From Chitinibacter bivalviorum (GTDB lineage: Bacteria > Pseudomonadota > Gammaproteobacteria > Burkholderiales > Chitinibacteraceae), in NCBI RefSeq assembly GCF_013403565.1, contig NZ_CP058627.1, forward strand, positions 3,348,001-3,412,000: a DNA stretch of 64,000 nucleotides, in the 5' to 3' direction. Numbering within the stretch: position 1 is the first letter of the stretch; each line of letters opens with the position of its first letter. The position numbers were made by a program, and so were the translations under genes. This document shows, one piece after another, positions 1 through 8,964 of this stretch. The notes under the pieces are model-generated. The model searched no databases, was not told the DNA's origin, and saw only the letters and a list, made by a program, of their open reading frames with translations.

Positions 1-538
1 TTTTCGGCGGGTACGGGTCATACGCCAAGACTTTGCAGCCAAACCCGCGCGCAATGCGGGCGGTAGCAAGACCGATTTTGCCTGAGCCTAAAATGCCAAA
101 GGTTTTGCCATGAATATTGAAGCCTTCAAGCCCTTCAAGCAGGAAATTACCTTCGCGAACGCGGTTGTAAGCGCGGTGCGTTTTGCGGCTGAGCGTGAGT
201 AATAAAGCAAACACGTGCTCCGCGACCGCTTCAGGTGAGTAGGCGGGTACGCGGGTCACCGGGATATCAAATTCCGCTGCAGCGGCCAGATCAACGCCAT
301 TAAATCCTGCGCAACGCAGCGCGATGAGTTTTACGCCGAGTTTGGCAAGGCGACAAATTGTTTTGTGATCGAGTTTGTCGTTGACGAAAGGGCAAACAAC
401 GTCAAAATCTTCGGCCAGCGGCGCGGTGTGCGCCCCAAGCCGTTCTTCAAAAAAGACCAGCTCATGGCCAAATAGCTGATTAGCTGCTTCAAGCGTAGAG
501 CGATCGAAACGTTTGCTATCAAAAACGGCCACGCGCAT
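1..538 (-). CDS. ldhA: D-lactate dehydrogenase (NAD-dependent 2-hydroxyacid dehydrogenase), C-terminus cut by window edge
   Basis: Reading the minus strand from the ATG at 538 gives 179 residues with no stop before the window edge. They begin MRVAVFDSKRFDR and match the fermentative D-lactate dehydrogenase branch of the D-2-hydroxyacid dehydrogenase family, which reduces pyruvate to D-lactate with NADH in the cytosol. The N-terminal catalytic half is followed by the start of the Rossmann domain, with the dinucleotide motif GILGSGKIG near residue 147. The NAD-binding domain is incomplete and the catalytic Arg/Glu/His region lies off the window. It starts 5 bp after the stop of the RRM gene, so it is probably the last visible gene of the slt-epimerase-RRM-ldhA transcript. 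Other family members (glyoxylate or hydroxypyruvate reductases) are less likely from the N-terminus. Confidence 0.85.
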   Translation of the reverse strand, partial: MRVAVFDSKRFDRSTLEAANQLFGHELVFFEERLGAHTAPLAEDFDVVCPFVNDKLDHKTICRLAKLGVKLIALRCAGFNGVDLAAAAEFDIPVTRVPAYSPEAVAEHVFALLLTLSRKTHRAYNRVREGNFLLEGLEGFNIHGKTFGILGSGKIGLATARIARGFGCKVLAYDPYPPK

Positions 539-543
539 GGTCT

Positions 544-804
544 TTATCCTTTGAAATTGTGAGTGACTGCGGCATCCAGATCATGCCCTTTGTAATGCAA
601 GCCAGAGATTTTATCGTCTAGCACCCGGCCGAGTGCTTCAGGGCTGTCTTCTGGATAGCGAATAAAGGCCAAGGCATTGCGACCTGCTTCGCCCGATTCA
701 ACGCGAATATCCAGAGGCTCTGCTGCGCCAATTTGCTGTGTCAATAGCGCGTGAACGTCGGCGACGCTGGTGTCTGCGGGTAAATTGCTAATGAGTAATT
801 GCAT
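544..804 (-). CDS. small RRM-fold RNA-binding protein
   Basis: An 86-residue protein that fits a single RNA-recognition motif. Strand 1 is QLLISNLPAD (RNP2-like) and the third strand is NALAFIRYPED (RNP1-like), with helices between. Single-RRM proteins bind single-stranded RNA, but no specific target can be inferred. The second aromatic of a canonical RNP1 is weak (ALAFIRY), so RNA affinity is uncertain. It sits 18 bp downstream of the epimerase-like gene and 5 bp upstream of ldhA on the same strand. The fold assignment is from pattern only; the operon placement is seen directly. Confidence 0.65.
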   Translation of the reverse strand: MQLLISNLPADTSVADVHALLTQQIGAAEPLDIRVESGEAGRNALAFIRYPEDSPEALGRVLDDKISGLHYKGHDLDAAVTHNFKG

Positions 805-822
805 GTTCGACTCCGTTTGAAA

Positions 823-1767
823 TTAGTGGGAACGTCCTGCTTTACTTCGGCAGGCATCGAGTTGGGATGCCTGATGTTGATTGGCCAGATAGGTCGGCAC
901 GATGGCTTCGAGTGCCGTCGCTTGCCAGCCTAGGATAGCCGCAAACCCTGTTGGGTCAATGTTATCGACTTTGAGTGAATCTAAATTGTCATGGCTCACA
1001 GGTGGCTTAGGCAGGATGCTCATCGCCGTGGCTTGTAAGCGCGCTGCCCAGTTGGGCAGGCCGATAACGCAGCGTTCATGGCCGCTGACTTGACCGGTGT
1101 ATTTAACCAGCTCGGCCAGAGTATAGACGTGCGGGCCAACCAGACTGAGCGTTTGTCCGATTAGTTCAGTGCGATCGACCGCGACCGCAAACGCCTGCGC
1201 CACATCGCCGACCCAAACCGGTTGAAAGCGCGTTTGCGCGCCGCCAATTGGCACCAAGGGGGCGATTTTGAGCAGGCTGGCAAACAGATTCAGAAAGCTA
1301 TCCTGAGCACCAAACACGACTGAAGGGCGGAAAATCGTCCAGTCCAGACCGCTGGCGCGTACTTTTTCCTCGGCTTGACCTTTGGTGCGCTGATACATGG
1401 ATGGGCCATTGACGTCGGCGCCGAGCGCGCTCATATGCAAATAGCGACGCACTTGATGGGTTTTGCACGCCGCAATGATTTTCTCGGTGAGGAGTATATG
1501 GCTACGCTCAAAGTCAGCTAATGATCCCTGCAATATACCCACCAAGTTGATCACAACATCCTGGCTTTTACACAGCCGATCGAGCACATCTGGCTGGTGA
1601 ATATTGGCATTCACGATCTCGCAGCCTGGCAAAACCAGTAAATCAGTTTTGACGGCCTCGCGATTACGCGTGGGTATTGTAATCCGGTAGCCCAATTGCG
1701 CTAATTTGGCGGCAATTTGTCGGCCGATAAAGCCCGAGCCGCCGATGAGTAAGACTGATTTTGTCAT
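823..1767 (-). CDS. NAD(P)-binding epimerase/NDUFA9-like protein
   Basis: 314 residues. The N-terminus carries the extended-SDR nucleotide-binding motif GGSGFIG (residues 8-14) after a hydrophobic strand. The sequence then reads like the NAD(P)H-binding atypical SDRs related to complex I subunit NDUFA9: ...NLVGIL... after strand 4, and YQRTKGQAEEKVRASGLDW in the active-site region, where Tyr and Lys fall in a YxxxK arrangement. The substrate cannot be read from sequence; in bacteria this group is usually annotated complex I NDUFA9 subunit family without proof of a respiratory role. Its ATG overlaps the slt stop codon by 4 bp, indicating translational coupling. Confidence 0.75.
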   Translation of the reverse strand: MTKSVLLIGGSGFIGRQIAAKLAQLGYRITIPTRNREAVKTDLLVLPGCEIVNANIHQPDVLDRLCKSQDVVINLVGILQGSLADFERSHILLTEKIIAACKTHQVRRYLHMSALGADVNGPSMYQRTKGQAEEKVRASGLDWTIFRPSVVFGAQDSFLNLFASLLKIAPLVPIGGAQTRFQPVWVGDVAQAFAVAVDRTELIGQTLSLVGPHVYTLAELVKYTGQVSGHERCVIGLPNWAARLQATAMSILPKPPVSHDNLDSLKVDNIDPTGFAAILGWQATALEAIVPTYLANQHQASQLDACRSKAGRSH

Positions 1768-3740
1768 TGTTCGCTCACCTCTACATTGGTGCTTCTACCC
1801 GTCACCGCAGGTAAACGCTTCATCAGCTGCGTCGGGCTATTACTGAAATTATGCGCGTAATGCGTTGCATTGGTCAGTACCGCTTTGACGTAATCGCGCG
1901 TTTCATTAAACGGGATGGTTTCAATATAGACCGCAGCCTCCAAATCGCGTTCGCCGCGCCATTTGGCCGCATTGCCGGGGCCCGCGTTGTAGCCGGCCGT
2001 GGCAAGGACTGGATTGCCGCCAAAACGCTCATTCCAGTAGGCGAGGTAATAGCTGCCTAGCTGCGGATTGATGGCTGGGTCGCTCATATCATTCATCGTA
2101 AAGTCGCTCATGCTCATCTTCTTGGCTACCCATTTGGCGGTGGCTGGCATCAACTGCATCAGCCCTGTTGCGCCCGCGCTAGAGCGAATGTCGGGTACAA
2201 AACGGCTTTCTTGTCGGATCAGGCCAAACACCCACGCCGGATCGAGCCCATTGGCTTTGGCCGCTGGCTCAACATGGTCGCGAAATGGCATGGGGAAGCG
2301 CAGGCTAAAGTCATGCAAAGTTTTGGGGCGCATCGCCGAGTAAATACTGCGATCGTAAATTTGGTAGCGCGACGCCAATTCGGCCGCAGCAAGCAATTGT
2401 TGATCGCTCAAGCCTTTCATCGCCCAATTCCATTCCCGATTGGCTTCAACGCGCCAGCCTTGGCTGCTCAATTCGAGCGCGCGTTGAATGCCGGGTAGAG
2501 TTTGCATCGCTTTCACATCGTCATTGCTGGCTTTGTAGGCGGGGGTAGGTGCGCTCAAGATCGCGCCGAGCTCTTCGCGCGCTAGCAAGCCGTAAAAATC
2601 GATGTCTTCAGAAAGGCTCAACCACAAAGCATTGGCCGCTGCGCCATTGTTTTGCGCGAGTAATGCGCGACCTTTCCAATAGCGCCAAGCATTGTCTTGT
2701 TGTTCGGCGGCGGGCAGGGCATTGATGCGCTGTTCGACTGTTTTCCAGTCGCCGATGCGCAGCGCGGCACGAATACCCCAGGCGCGCTCTTCTTCATTCA
2801 GATCATTGGTATTGCCTTTGGCAATCCAGCTCGATGCTTCTGGAACTAGACGCCGCGCCGCACTGAGCCCTAATTGTTGCCAGGCAAATTGCTGATCGGC
2901 GGCATTGAGGTGGTTTTGTTCGCTAATCAAACGAGCGGCTTGATTCGGGTTGCTGCGACCGATTTTCTCGACGGCAAACAGCCATAATTCGCGCCCAGCG
3001 CGAGTGCTGGTGTCGATGTCATTGATCCAACGCTCGGGGGCCGCATTCACGGTGTTGAGATTGGCTGTCTGGATGGTCGTGGTTTTTTTGCCTTTTTTGA
3101 CTACGACAGGGGGTTTGGGAACCAAATATTCTGAGCTGCCGACTCGGCTGGCCAATTGCCGCGCCAAATCAGTCTGATTATTAGCCAGCGCCTGACGAAT
3201 GCGCCACCAGATATCGTCATCCTTCAGAATGCCGCGCTCGAATAGTGCATCAAATAAAGGATTGCACGCCGAAGGCAAGGCTTTGGCGCTATACCAAAGG
3301 TTTTTATGATTTGCGATACCTGCGCTATCGCCACGATTGAGCGCCGCTTGTTGTTTGAGACAAATCAGCTCGGTATTTGGGCTGTCGACTTTGCTGTACA
3401 GCGCCTCGTACTGGCTCCAATTTTGGCGGCGAGCCAATTCTTTGAGCCATTCGGCGAGGAATTTTTCCGCTAAAGGGCTTGGGCTGTAGCGGTTGATAAA
3501 GTTATTCGCATCGTTTTCGTCGGTTTGATTAATCTGCGTCGTTAGATAGTAATAGCGCGGATACATTTCCAGCGGGTCGCCCACGCTTTGCTCGCTGATT
3601 TTGGCGAGCGTCACTAAATCGCGCGAGCGACTGGCTTCGCGCACGCTATCTAGGTTGATTCGCGCACTGGCGCTGGCGGCGAGTAAAGTGCTGAGAACGA
3701 CGAGGGAGATTTTTTTCAACATGGCGTGCTGCATTTTCAT
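1764..3740 (-). CDS. slt: soluble lytic murein transglycosylase
   Basis: 658 residues with an N-terminal signal peptide (LKKISLVVLSTLLAASASA), a long alpha-superhelical region and a C-terminal SLT catalytic domain near residues 490-630. The catalytic domain shows GLIRQESRF, where Glu is the expected acid/base, then GATGLMQLMPATA and ATAGYNAGPGNAAKW, the classical lysozyme-like motifs of Slt70. The enzyme cleaves peptidoglycan glycan strands in the periplasm to give 1,6-anhydromuropeptides. Start: ATG at 3740 or, equally likely, ATG at 3722 (MLKKIS); neither has a strong Shine-Dalgarno sequence. It is the first gene of the minus-strand group and is divergent from glyQ. Confidence 0.93.
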   Translation of the reverse strand: MKMQHAMLKKISLVVLSTLLAASASARINLDSVREASRSRDLVTLAKISEQSVGDPLEMYPRYYYLTTQINQTDENDANNFINRYSPSPLAEKFLAEWLKELARRQNWSQYEALYSKVDSPNTELICLKQQAALNRGDSAGIANHKNLWYSAKALPSACNPLFDALFERGILKDDDIWWRIRQALANNQTDLARQLASRVGSSEYLVPKPPVVVKKGKKTTTIQTANLNTVNAAPERWINDIDTSTRAGRELWLFAVEKIGRSNPNQAARLISEQNHLNAADQQFAWQQLGLSAARRLVPEASSWIAKGNTNDLNEEERAWGIRAALRIGDWKTVEQRINALPAAEQQDNAWRYWKGRALLAQNNGAAANALWLSLSEDIDFYGLLAREELGAILSAPTPAYKASNDDVKAMQTLPGIQRALELSSQGWRVEANREWNWAMKGLSDQQLLAAAELASRYQIYDRSIYSAMRPKTLHDFSLRFPMPFRDHVEPAAKANGLDPAWVFGLIRQESRFVPDIRSSAGATGLMQLMPATAKWVAKKMSMSDFTMNDMSDPAINPQLGSYYLAYWNERFGGNPVLATAGYNAGPGNAAKWRGERDLEAAVYIETIPFNETRDYVKAVLTNATHYAHNFSNSPTQLMKRLPAVTGRSTNVEVSEQ

Positions 3741-3969
3741 TTGGCGGGATTTAAGTAATAAGCATAAACGAGCTGGCCTCCCTTGTCTTGCGCCTAATGC
3801 CTGAATTTATTCAGCTCGGCGTAGGTATTTTGTCGCATTCGCACCGCTAGAAGCGCAATGCCGTGTTGTAGTGAGGCGTATGTCATGAGCACGCATGGCT
3901 TTTCCATGGCAAAAGCAAGTAGAATTGCGAATATTGAGAACGTATACGCGCTGTTGCGCCCCGAGAGCC

Positions 3970-4863
3970 ATGCTGACTTTTCAGGAAATTTTATTAAAGC
4001 TCCAAAACTACTGGAGTGACCACGGTTGCGCTTTGCTGCAACCCTACGATATTGAAGTCGGTGCGGGTACATTCCACACTGCGACTTTCTTGCGCTCGCT
4101 CGGCCCAGAGCCTTGGAATGCCGCCTATGTGCAGCCTTGCCGTCGCCCGAAAGATGGTCGCTACGGTGAAAACCCAAATCGCTGCCAGCATTACTATCAA
4201 TACCAAGTGGCGTTGAAACCATCGCCAGATAATATCCAGGAATTGTATCTGGGCTCGCTCGAATACCTCGGTATTGATACCAAAGTACACGACGTGCGTT
4301 TTGTCGAAGACGACTGGGAAAGCCCGACTTTGGGCGCTTGGGGTTTGGGCTGGGAAGTGTGGCTCAACGGCATGGAAGTGACGCAATTTACTTACTTCCA
4401 GCAAGTCGGTGGCCTCGATTGCAAGCCGGTATTGGGCGAGATCACTTATGGTGTCGAGCGTCTGGCGATGTACCTCCAGGGGGTAGATAATATCTACGAC
4501 ATCGTTTGGACCGAATATCCAAATGGCCAGAAAGTCACCTACGGTGATATTTACCACCAAAACGAAGTCGAGCAATCAATCTACAACTTCGAGCAATCAA
4601 ACGTGCCTTTCCTGTTTGATCAATTCAATCACTTTGAATCGGAAGCGCGCCGCTTGATCGAAGGTGGCTTGGCGCTGCCAGGTTTTGAGATGGTGATGAA
4701 ATGTTCGCACATGTTCAACTTGCTCGATGCGCGTGGCGCGATTTCGGTGACTGAGCGTGCAGCGTATATCGGTCGTGTGCGTAATTTGGCGCGTCTGGTG
4801 GCTCAGGCCTACTATGATTCTCGCGAGGCTTTGGGTTTCCCAATGTGTGCGCCTGCGGTTTAA
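3970..4863 (+). CDS. glyQ: glycine--tRNA ligase alpha subunit
   Basis: 298 residues from ATG 3970 ([15 protein letters not shown]), which matches the family N-terminus and usual length of about 300; an upstream in-frame start at 3895 adds an unconserved 25-residue tail. The bacterial heterotetrameric GlyRS alpha subunit holds the class II catalytic core that activates glycine with ATP. Visible family features are [19 protein letters not shown], the arginine-rich [17 protein letters not shown] segment (motif 2 region) and [19 protein letters not shown] (motif 3 region). The beta subunit gene glyS lies 577 bp downstream with a small lipoprotein gene between them. Confidence 0.97.
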   Translation: MLTFQEILLKLQNYWSDHGCALLQPYDIEVGAGTFHTATFLRSLGPEPWNAAYVQPCRRPKDGRYGENPNRCQHYYQYQVALKPSPDNIQELYLGSLEYLGIDTKVHDVRFVEDDWESPTLGAWGLGWEVWLNGMEVTQFTYFQQVGGLDCKPVLGEITYGVERLAMYLQGVDNIYDIVWTEYPNGQKVTYGDIYHQNEVEQSIYNFEQSNVPFLFDQFNHFESEARRLIEGGLALPGFEMVMKCSHMFNLLDARGAISVTERAAYIGRVRNLARLVAQAYYDSREALGFPMCAPAV

Positions 4864-4896
4864 GGCTTGCTAATTCAGATGTAATAGGAGCGATTT

Positions 4897-5376
4897 ATGC
4901 GTCGTCTACTGATCGGTTTGCTGCTATTTCCACTAGTCGGCTGCGGTAAGTTTGACGACGGCATGAAGGGCCCGCCGCCGGTGCCATATAAAAATGTCGA
5001 TTGGCGCAGTTACGGCAAAATGCCTGAGTTTGAGACCTTGGTCGATGTGAATTCAATCAAGCACGAGAAAGACTATGCCAAACAAAATTACACCTTTGTC
5101 TGGATGGTGCAGCGCTTTAATGAAGATCAGATCGACGGTACTTCGAAAGGCAAATATCGCTACAAGTATTCGCGGATGGTGATTGATTGTCCTTCAGGGA
5201 AAATGGCGGGTACCGCAGTTTCGATGAATGACAAAGATGATGAAGAAGTCGCGCGCTATGATGTACCGGGCTTTGAGTGGGAGTTTAGCCAGCCCGAGCC
5301 GGGGACCTTTGGGCAAGATTTCGTCAACCAAATTTGCAAAATGATGGCTGCCAAAGACGCAGCTGAGCAAGAGTAA
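4897..5376 (+). CDS. small lipoprotein, possibly surface-adhesin protein E-like
   Basis: 159 residues with a lipoprotein signal: charged start MRRLL, hydrophobic core and a lipobox LVGC with Cys16, so the mature protein should be lipid-anchored in the envelope. The mature part has the pattern of bacterial surface-adhesin E-like domains: a ...LVDVNSIK strand, an alternating YTFVWMVQRF strand, then YSRMVIDCPSGKMAG and a C-terminal NQICKMM, so two cysteines could form a disulfide. This family assignment is tentative. It lies inside the glyQ-glyS interval, 33 bp after glyQ, with AGGAG about 8 bp before the ATG, and a hairpin follows its stop. Confidence 0.7.
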   Translation: MRRLLIGLLLFPLVGCGKFDDGMKGPPPVPYKNVDWRSYGKMPEFETLVDVNSIKHEKDYAKQNYTFVWMVQRFNEDQIDGTSKGKYRYKYSRMVIDCPSGKMAGTAVSMNDKDDEEVARYDVPGFEWEFSQPEPGTFGQDFVNQICKMMAAKDAAEQE

Positions 5377-5378
5377 GT

Positions 5379-5400
5379 CAAAGCCCGCTACTGGGCTTTG
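5379..5400 (+). terminator. hairpin after the lipoprotein gene
   Basis: Perfect 8-bp stem CAAAGCCC / GGGCTTTG with a 6-nt loop, starting 2 bp after the stop. The following T-tract is short, so it may be an attenuator rather than a full terminator within the glyQ-glyS interval. Confidence 0.55.
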
Positions 5401-5440
5401 TTCAACGATTAAGAGGTGGCTGCGCGGCAGCTAGATATAA

Positions 5441-7510
5441 ATGAATCCAACATTACTGATTGAACTCTTTACCGAAGAATTGCCACCGAAAGCGCTGCCT
5501 AAATTGGGCGCGGCTTTTGCGGACGGCATTTTTGCTGAGTTGGTGAAATTGGGCTTTGTCGCTGCTGATGCCGAGGCAGTCACCTTCGCCAGCCCACGCC
5601 GCTTGGCGGTGACGATCGCCAATGTCGCTGCAGTACAACCAGAACAAACCATCGAAAAACGCGGCCCAGCGGTGGCTGCAGGCATGAAAGACGGCAAGCC
5701 TAGCCCGGCATTACTTGGCTTTGCGCGCTCGTGCGGCCTCGCCCCTGAAGCGGTTGAAAGCCTAGAAACCGTGCACGATGGCAAACAAGATGTGTATGTG
5801 TTCCGCTCGGTGAAAGCCGGTGAAGCGCTCGCGGCGGTGTTGAGTGACATTGTGGCGGCAACGCTGAAAAAACTACCTGCGCCAAAAATGATGCGTTGGG
5901 CTGATCGTGAAGGTCAGTTTATTCGTCCAGTGCACGGTCTGACGATGTTGCACGGCTCTGACGTGATTGCCGGTAAAGTGCTGCACCTTGAATCAGGGCG
6001 CATCACACGCGGTCACCGTTTCTTGTCGAATGGCGACATCAGCATTAACAGTGCTGAAGGCTATGCGCGTCAGATGCACGATGAAGGCAAAGTGATCGCC
6101 AGCTTCGCGGCACGCCGTGCTTTGATCGGCGAAAAACTGAACGAAGCTGCCGCCAAATTGAACGCCACGATTGCAGCGGATGACGCGCTGTTTGATGAAG
6201 TCACTGCACTGGTTGAATGGCCTGTGGTGTTGGCGGCAGGCTTTGAAGCTGAATTTCTGCAAGTGCCACAGGAATGCCTGATTTTGACGATGCAACAAAA
6301 TCAGAAATATTTCCCGCTGCTCGACCAGAACGGCAAATTGATGAATCAATTCTTGCTGGTGTCGAATCTGCAAACCGACGATCCAAGCCACATCATCAAC
6401 GGCAACGAGCGCGTATTGCGTGCGCGCCTGTCGGATGCCAAATTCTTCTTTGAGCAAGATAAAAAGCAAAAACTCGATACCCGCGTCGGCAAATTGGCCA
6501 ATGTGGTTTACCACAACAAGATTGGCTCGCAGCTTGAACGCGTGACGCGTTTGGAAAGCATTGCTGGCGAAATCGCCAAGCTGCTGGGCGCCGATGTATC
6601 AAAAACCACGCGTGCTGCGTATTTGGCCAAAGCTGACTTGTCGACCGATATGGTGGGCGAATTCCCTGAGCTGCAAGGCATAATGGGGCAGTATTACGCC
6701 AAGCATGATGGTGAAGATACTGAGGTGGCGTATGCTGTTGAAGCCCATTACAAGCCTAAATTTGCAGGTGATACCCTGCCTGAAGGCGCAATTGCCCAAT
6801 CTGTTTCACTGGCGGATAAGCTCGAAACCTTGGTGGGGATTTATGGCATTGGTTTGATTCCAACTGGCGATAAAGACCCGTTCGCGCTGCGTCGCGCCGC
6901 GTTGGGTGTATTGCGCATGGCCTTAGTGCAACCACTTGATTTGAAAGTGTTGTTGTCGACGACCGCAGCGAGCTTCCCAGCGGGTTTGATTGCTGAGGGC
7001 ACGGTGGAAGGCTTGTACGGCTTTATGCTCGATCGCCTGAAAAACCTGCTGGCTGCTGAATATCCAGCAGCAGATATCGATGCGGTATTGGCGCTTAAAC
7101 CAACGCAAATTAATGATGTGACAGTGCGTTTGGCTGCGGTAGCAGAATTTAAAGCCTTGCCAGAATCAGCGGCCTTGGCGGCGGCGAACAAGCGTATTCG
7201 CAATATCCTGAAAAAAGTCGAAGGCGAAGTGCCAGCGCTGAATGCGGCCTTGTTGCAAGAAGCGGCGGAAAAAGAGCTGTTCGCGGCATTGCAAGCGGTG
7301 CAAGGTCCAGTGAATGACGCGCTGGCGGCGAATGACTTTACCAAGGCCTTGAAACAACTTGCGGCCTTGAAAGCGCCGGTGGATGCGTTCTTTGATGGCG
7401 TGATGGTGATGGCTGATGATTTGGCAGTACGCGGCAACCGTTTGGCCTTGCTCAGCGCCTTGGCTGAATTGATGAATCGCGTGGCTGAATTATCACTGTT
7501 GGCCGATTAA
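5441..7510 (+). CDS. glyS: glycine--tRNA ligase beta subunit
   Basis: 689 residues starting MNPTLLIELFTEELPPKAL, the conserved beginning of the GlyRS beta subunit, whose usual length is about 690. The beta subunit binds tRNA-Gly and is required for aminoacylation with GlyQ. Further family marks are KMMRWADREGQFIRPVHG near residue 148, FLQVPQECLILTMQQNQKYF, and NGNERVLRARLSDAKFFFEQD near 323. An HD-like region (residues about 400-520) and a C-terminal DALR anticodon-binding-like region follow. The ATG has a weak ribosome-binding region in its leader. Confidence 0.97.
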   Translation: MNPTLLIELFTEELPPKALPKLGAAFADGIFAELVKLGFVAADAEAVTFASPRRLAVTIANVAAVQPEQTIEKRGPAVAAGMKDGKPSPALLGFARSCGLAPEAVESLETVHDGKQDVYVFRSVKAGEALAAVLSDIVAATLKKLPAPKMMRWADREGQFIRPVHGLTMLHGSDVIAGKVLHLESGRITRGHRFLSNGDISINSAEGYARQMHDEGKVIASFAARRALIGEKLNEAAAKLNATIAADDALFDEVTALVEWPVVLAAGFEAEFLQVPQECLILTMQQNQKYFPLLDQNGKLMNQFLLVSNLQTDDPSHIINGNERVLRARLSDAKFFFEQDKKQKLDTRVGKLANVVYHNKIGSQLERVTRLESIAGEIAKLLGADVSKTTRAAYLAKADLSTDMVGEFPELQGIMGQYYAKHDGEDTEVAYAVEAHYKPKFAGDTLPEGAIAQSVSLADKLETLVGIYGIGLIPTGDKDPFALRRAALGVLRMALVQPLDLKVLLSTTAASFPAGLIAEGTVEGLYGFMLDRLKNLLAAEYPAADIDAVLALKPTQINDVTVRLAAVAEFKALPESAALAAANKRIRNILKKVEGEVPALNAALLQEAAEKELFAALQAVQGPVNDALAANDFTKALKQLAALKAPVDAFFDGVMVMADDLAVRGNRLALLSALAELMNRVAELSLLAD

Positions 7511-7526
7511 GCTCGATCGACAAGCT

Positions 7527-7568
7527 CAGTGCCGCAGATGAAGTCGTAGCCTAATTGGCGCGGCACTG
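7527..7568. other. inverted repeat downstream of glyS
   Basis: Perfect 9-bp arms CAGTGCCGC / GCGGCACTG separated by 24 nt, 17 bp after the glyS stop. It has no T-tract, so it is not a standard intrinsic terminator. It could still stabilise the 3' end of the glyS message. Confidence 0.4.
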
Positions 7569-7609
7569 GCTTGGTAGTTTGAGAAATGAATGTTGTCTAA
7601 TGCGGATGC

Positions 7610-8182
7610 ATGGGGAGTTCGATGGCTGCGGTAAAAAATGAAGCAATCAAGCTACTGATTCTGGACCGAGACGGCGTGATTAATGAAGATCGCCCTGACT
7701 TTATCAAATCGCCCGACGAATGGATTCCGATTCCGGGTAGTTTGGAAGCCATCGGTGAGCTGACCCGTGCGGGCTGGACGATTGTGGTGGCGACCAATCA
7801 AAGCTGTATTGGCCGCGGCATTATCGACATTGCCATGCTCAATAATATTCATGCCAAAATGCACCGCGCCGTCGTCAATGCGGGTGGGCATATTGATGCG
7901 ATCTTCTTTTGCCCTCATGCGCCCGATGCGGGTTGTGAATGCCGCAAGCCTGCGCCAGGCATGGTGCTCGACATTGCGCGTCGCTTCCGGGTTGATATTG
8001 AAGACTGCATGATGGTGGGCGATTCGATCCGTGATCTGCAGTCGATTGTTGCTGCGGGTGGCAAGCCGATTTTGGTACGGACGGGAAATGGCCGCAAATC
8101 GGAAGCATCGGCTGATTTGCCACCTGATACTTGGGTTTTTGATGACTTGGCGGCTGTTTGCGATGCTTTGCTGGCAAATTAA
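7610..8182 (+). CDS. gmhB: D-glycero-beta-D-manno-heptose 1,7-bisphosphate 7-phosphatase
   Basis: 190 residues of the HAD superfamily. Motif I is LDRDGVINE (nucleophile Asp and general acid Asp). Motif II is the Thr of VATNQS, and motif III/IV are RKPAPGM and VGDSIRDLQS. The zinc-binding insert CPHAPDAGCEC is characteristic of GmhB and distinguishes it from histidinol-phosphatases. The enzyme removes the C7 phosphate in ADP-heptose synthesis for LPS inner core. Start is ATG 7610 or ATG 7622 (MAAVKNE); the second fits the family better. It is followed closely by plsC and a YgjP-like gene, and waaC for heptose transfer is 4 kb downstream. Confidence 0.92.
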   Translation: MGSSMAAVKNEAIKLLILDRDGVINEDRPDFIKSPDEWIPIPGSLEAIGELTRAGWTIVVATNQSCIGRGIIDIAMLNNIHAKMHRAVVNAGGHIDAIFFCPHAPDAGCECRKPAPGMVLDIARRFRVDIEDCMMVGDSIRDLQSIVAAGGKPILVRTGNGRKSEASADLPPDTWVFDDLAAVCDALLAN

Positions 8183-8229
8183 ACGCTCAGTTTCTATGAA
8201 TAATCGATTTACTTTCTAAAAGCATCTCA

Positions 8230-8964
8230 ATGGTCCGTTTTCGCTCTGCCTTATATAGCTTGGGTTTGCTGGTTTTAACGCCCATCTTTGCTTTGATTGC
8301 CTTGTTTATTTTTCCGCTGTCCGCGGTGACGCGAAATGCCGTGATCGCTTGGTGGTCACGCCTGATGTTTGCTTGGCTCAAAATCACCTGTGGTTTGAGT
8401 TTTAAAGTAGAAGGTGCAGAAAACATTCCGCACGGCCCGGCAATGATTATGTGCAAACATCAATCGGCGTGGGAAACGATGGCTCTGCAATTGATTTTCC
8501 CGCCGCAAGTATGGGTGCTCAAACGCGAATTACTCAAAATCCCATTTTTCGGTTGGGGCTTGGCAGCAACATCGCCAATTGCAATTGATCGCGGTCAGCG
8601 TGCGCAGGCGCAGCGGCAATTGATGGAGCAGGGGCGTGATCGCCTGAATAAAGGCTTGTGGATTGTGATTTTCCCCGAAGGCACGCGCATTAAGCCGGGC
8701 GAGCGCGGGCAATATAAACAAGGTGGCGCACGACTGGCCAAAGATCTGGATGTGCCGATTGTGCCGGTCGCGATGAATTCGGGTGAATTCTGGCCGAAAA
8801 ATTCCTTCTGCAAATGGCCCGGCGAAATTACCGTGCGAATTGGTAAACCGATTTTGCCTGAGGGTAAAAATTCCTTGGCGCTGATTAATGAGGTTGAAGG
8901 CTGGATTGAGGGCGAGATGGCGCAAATTACTGGTCGCGGCCCTTGCTATCAAAAGCCTGAGTGA
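8230..8964 (+). CDS. plsC: 1-acyl-sn-glycerol-3-phosphate acyltransferase
   Basis: 244 residues with an N-terminal membrane segment (residues about 8-35) and the LPLAT domain. The catalytic HX4D/E motif appears as KHQSAWETM, where His is the base and Glu replaces the commoner Asp. The acceptor motif is FPEGTR near residue 154, followed by IVPVAMNSG. It acylates lysophosphatidic acid to phosphatidic acid at the inner membrane. Its stop overlaps the next gene's GTG start by 4 bp (GTGA), pointing to coupling with the YgjP-like protease; gmhB lies 47 bp upstream. Confidence 0.92.
   Translation: MVRFRSALYSLGLLVLTPIFALIALFIFPLSAVTRNAVIAWWSRLMFAWLKITCGLSFKVEGAENIPHGPAMIMCKHQSAWETMALQLIFPPQVWVLKRELLKIPFFGWGLAATSPIAIDRGQRAQAQRQLMEQGRDRLNKGLWIVIFPEGTRIKPGERGQYKQGGARLAKDLDVPIVPVAMNSGEFWPKNSFCKWPGEITVRIGKPILPEGKNSLALINEVEGWIEGEMAQITGRGPCYQKPE

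Noticed and set aside
3994..4575. 193-codon open frame antisense to glyQ
   Set aside because: It lies inside the highly conserved glyQ gene, with no family resemblance; a shadow frame.
6841..7437. 198-codon open frame antisense to glyS
   Set aside because: Ala/Ser-rich shadow of the Ala/Leu-rich glyS C-terminus.
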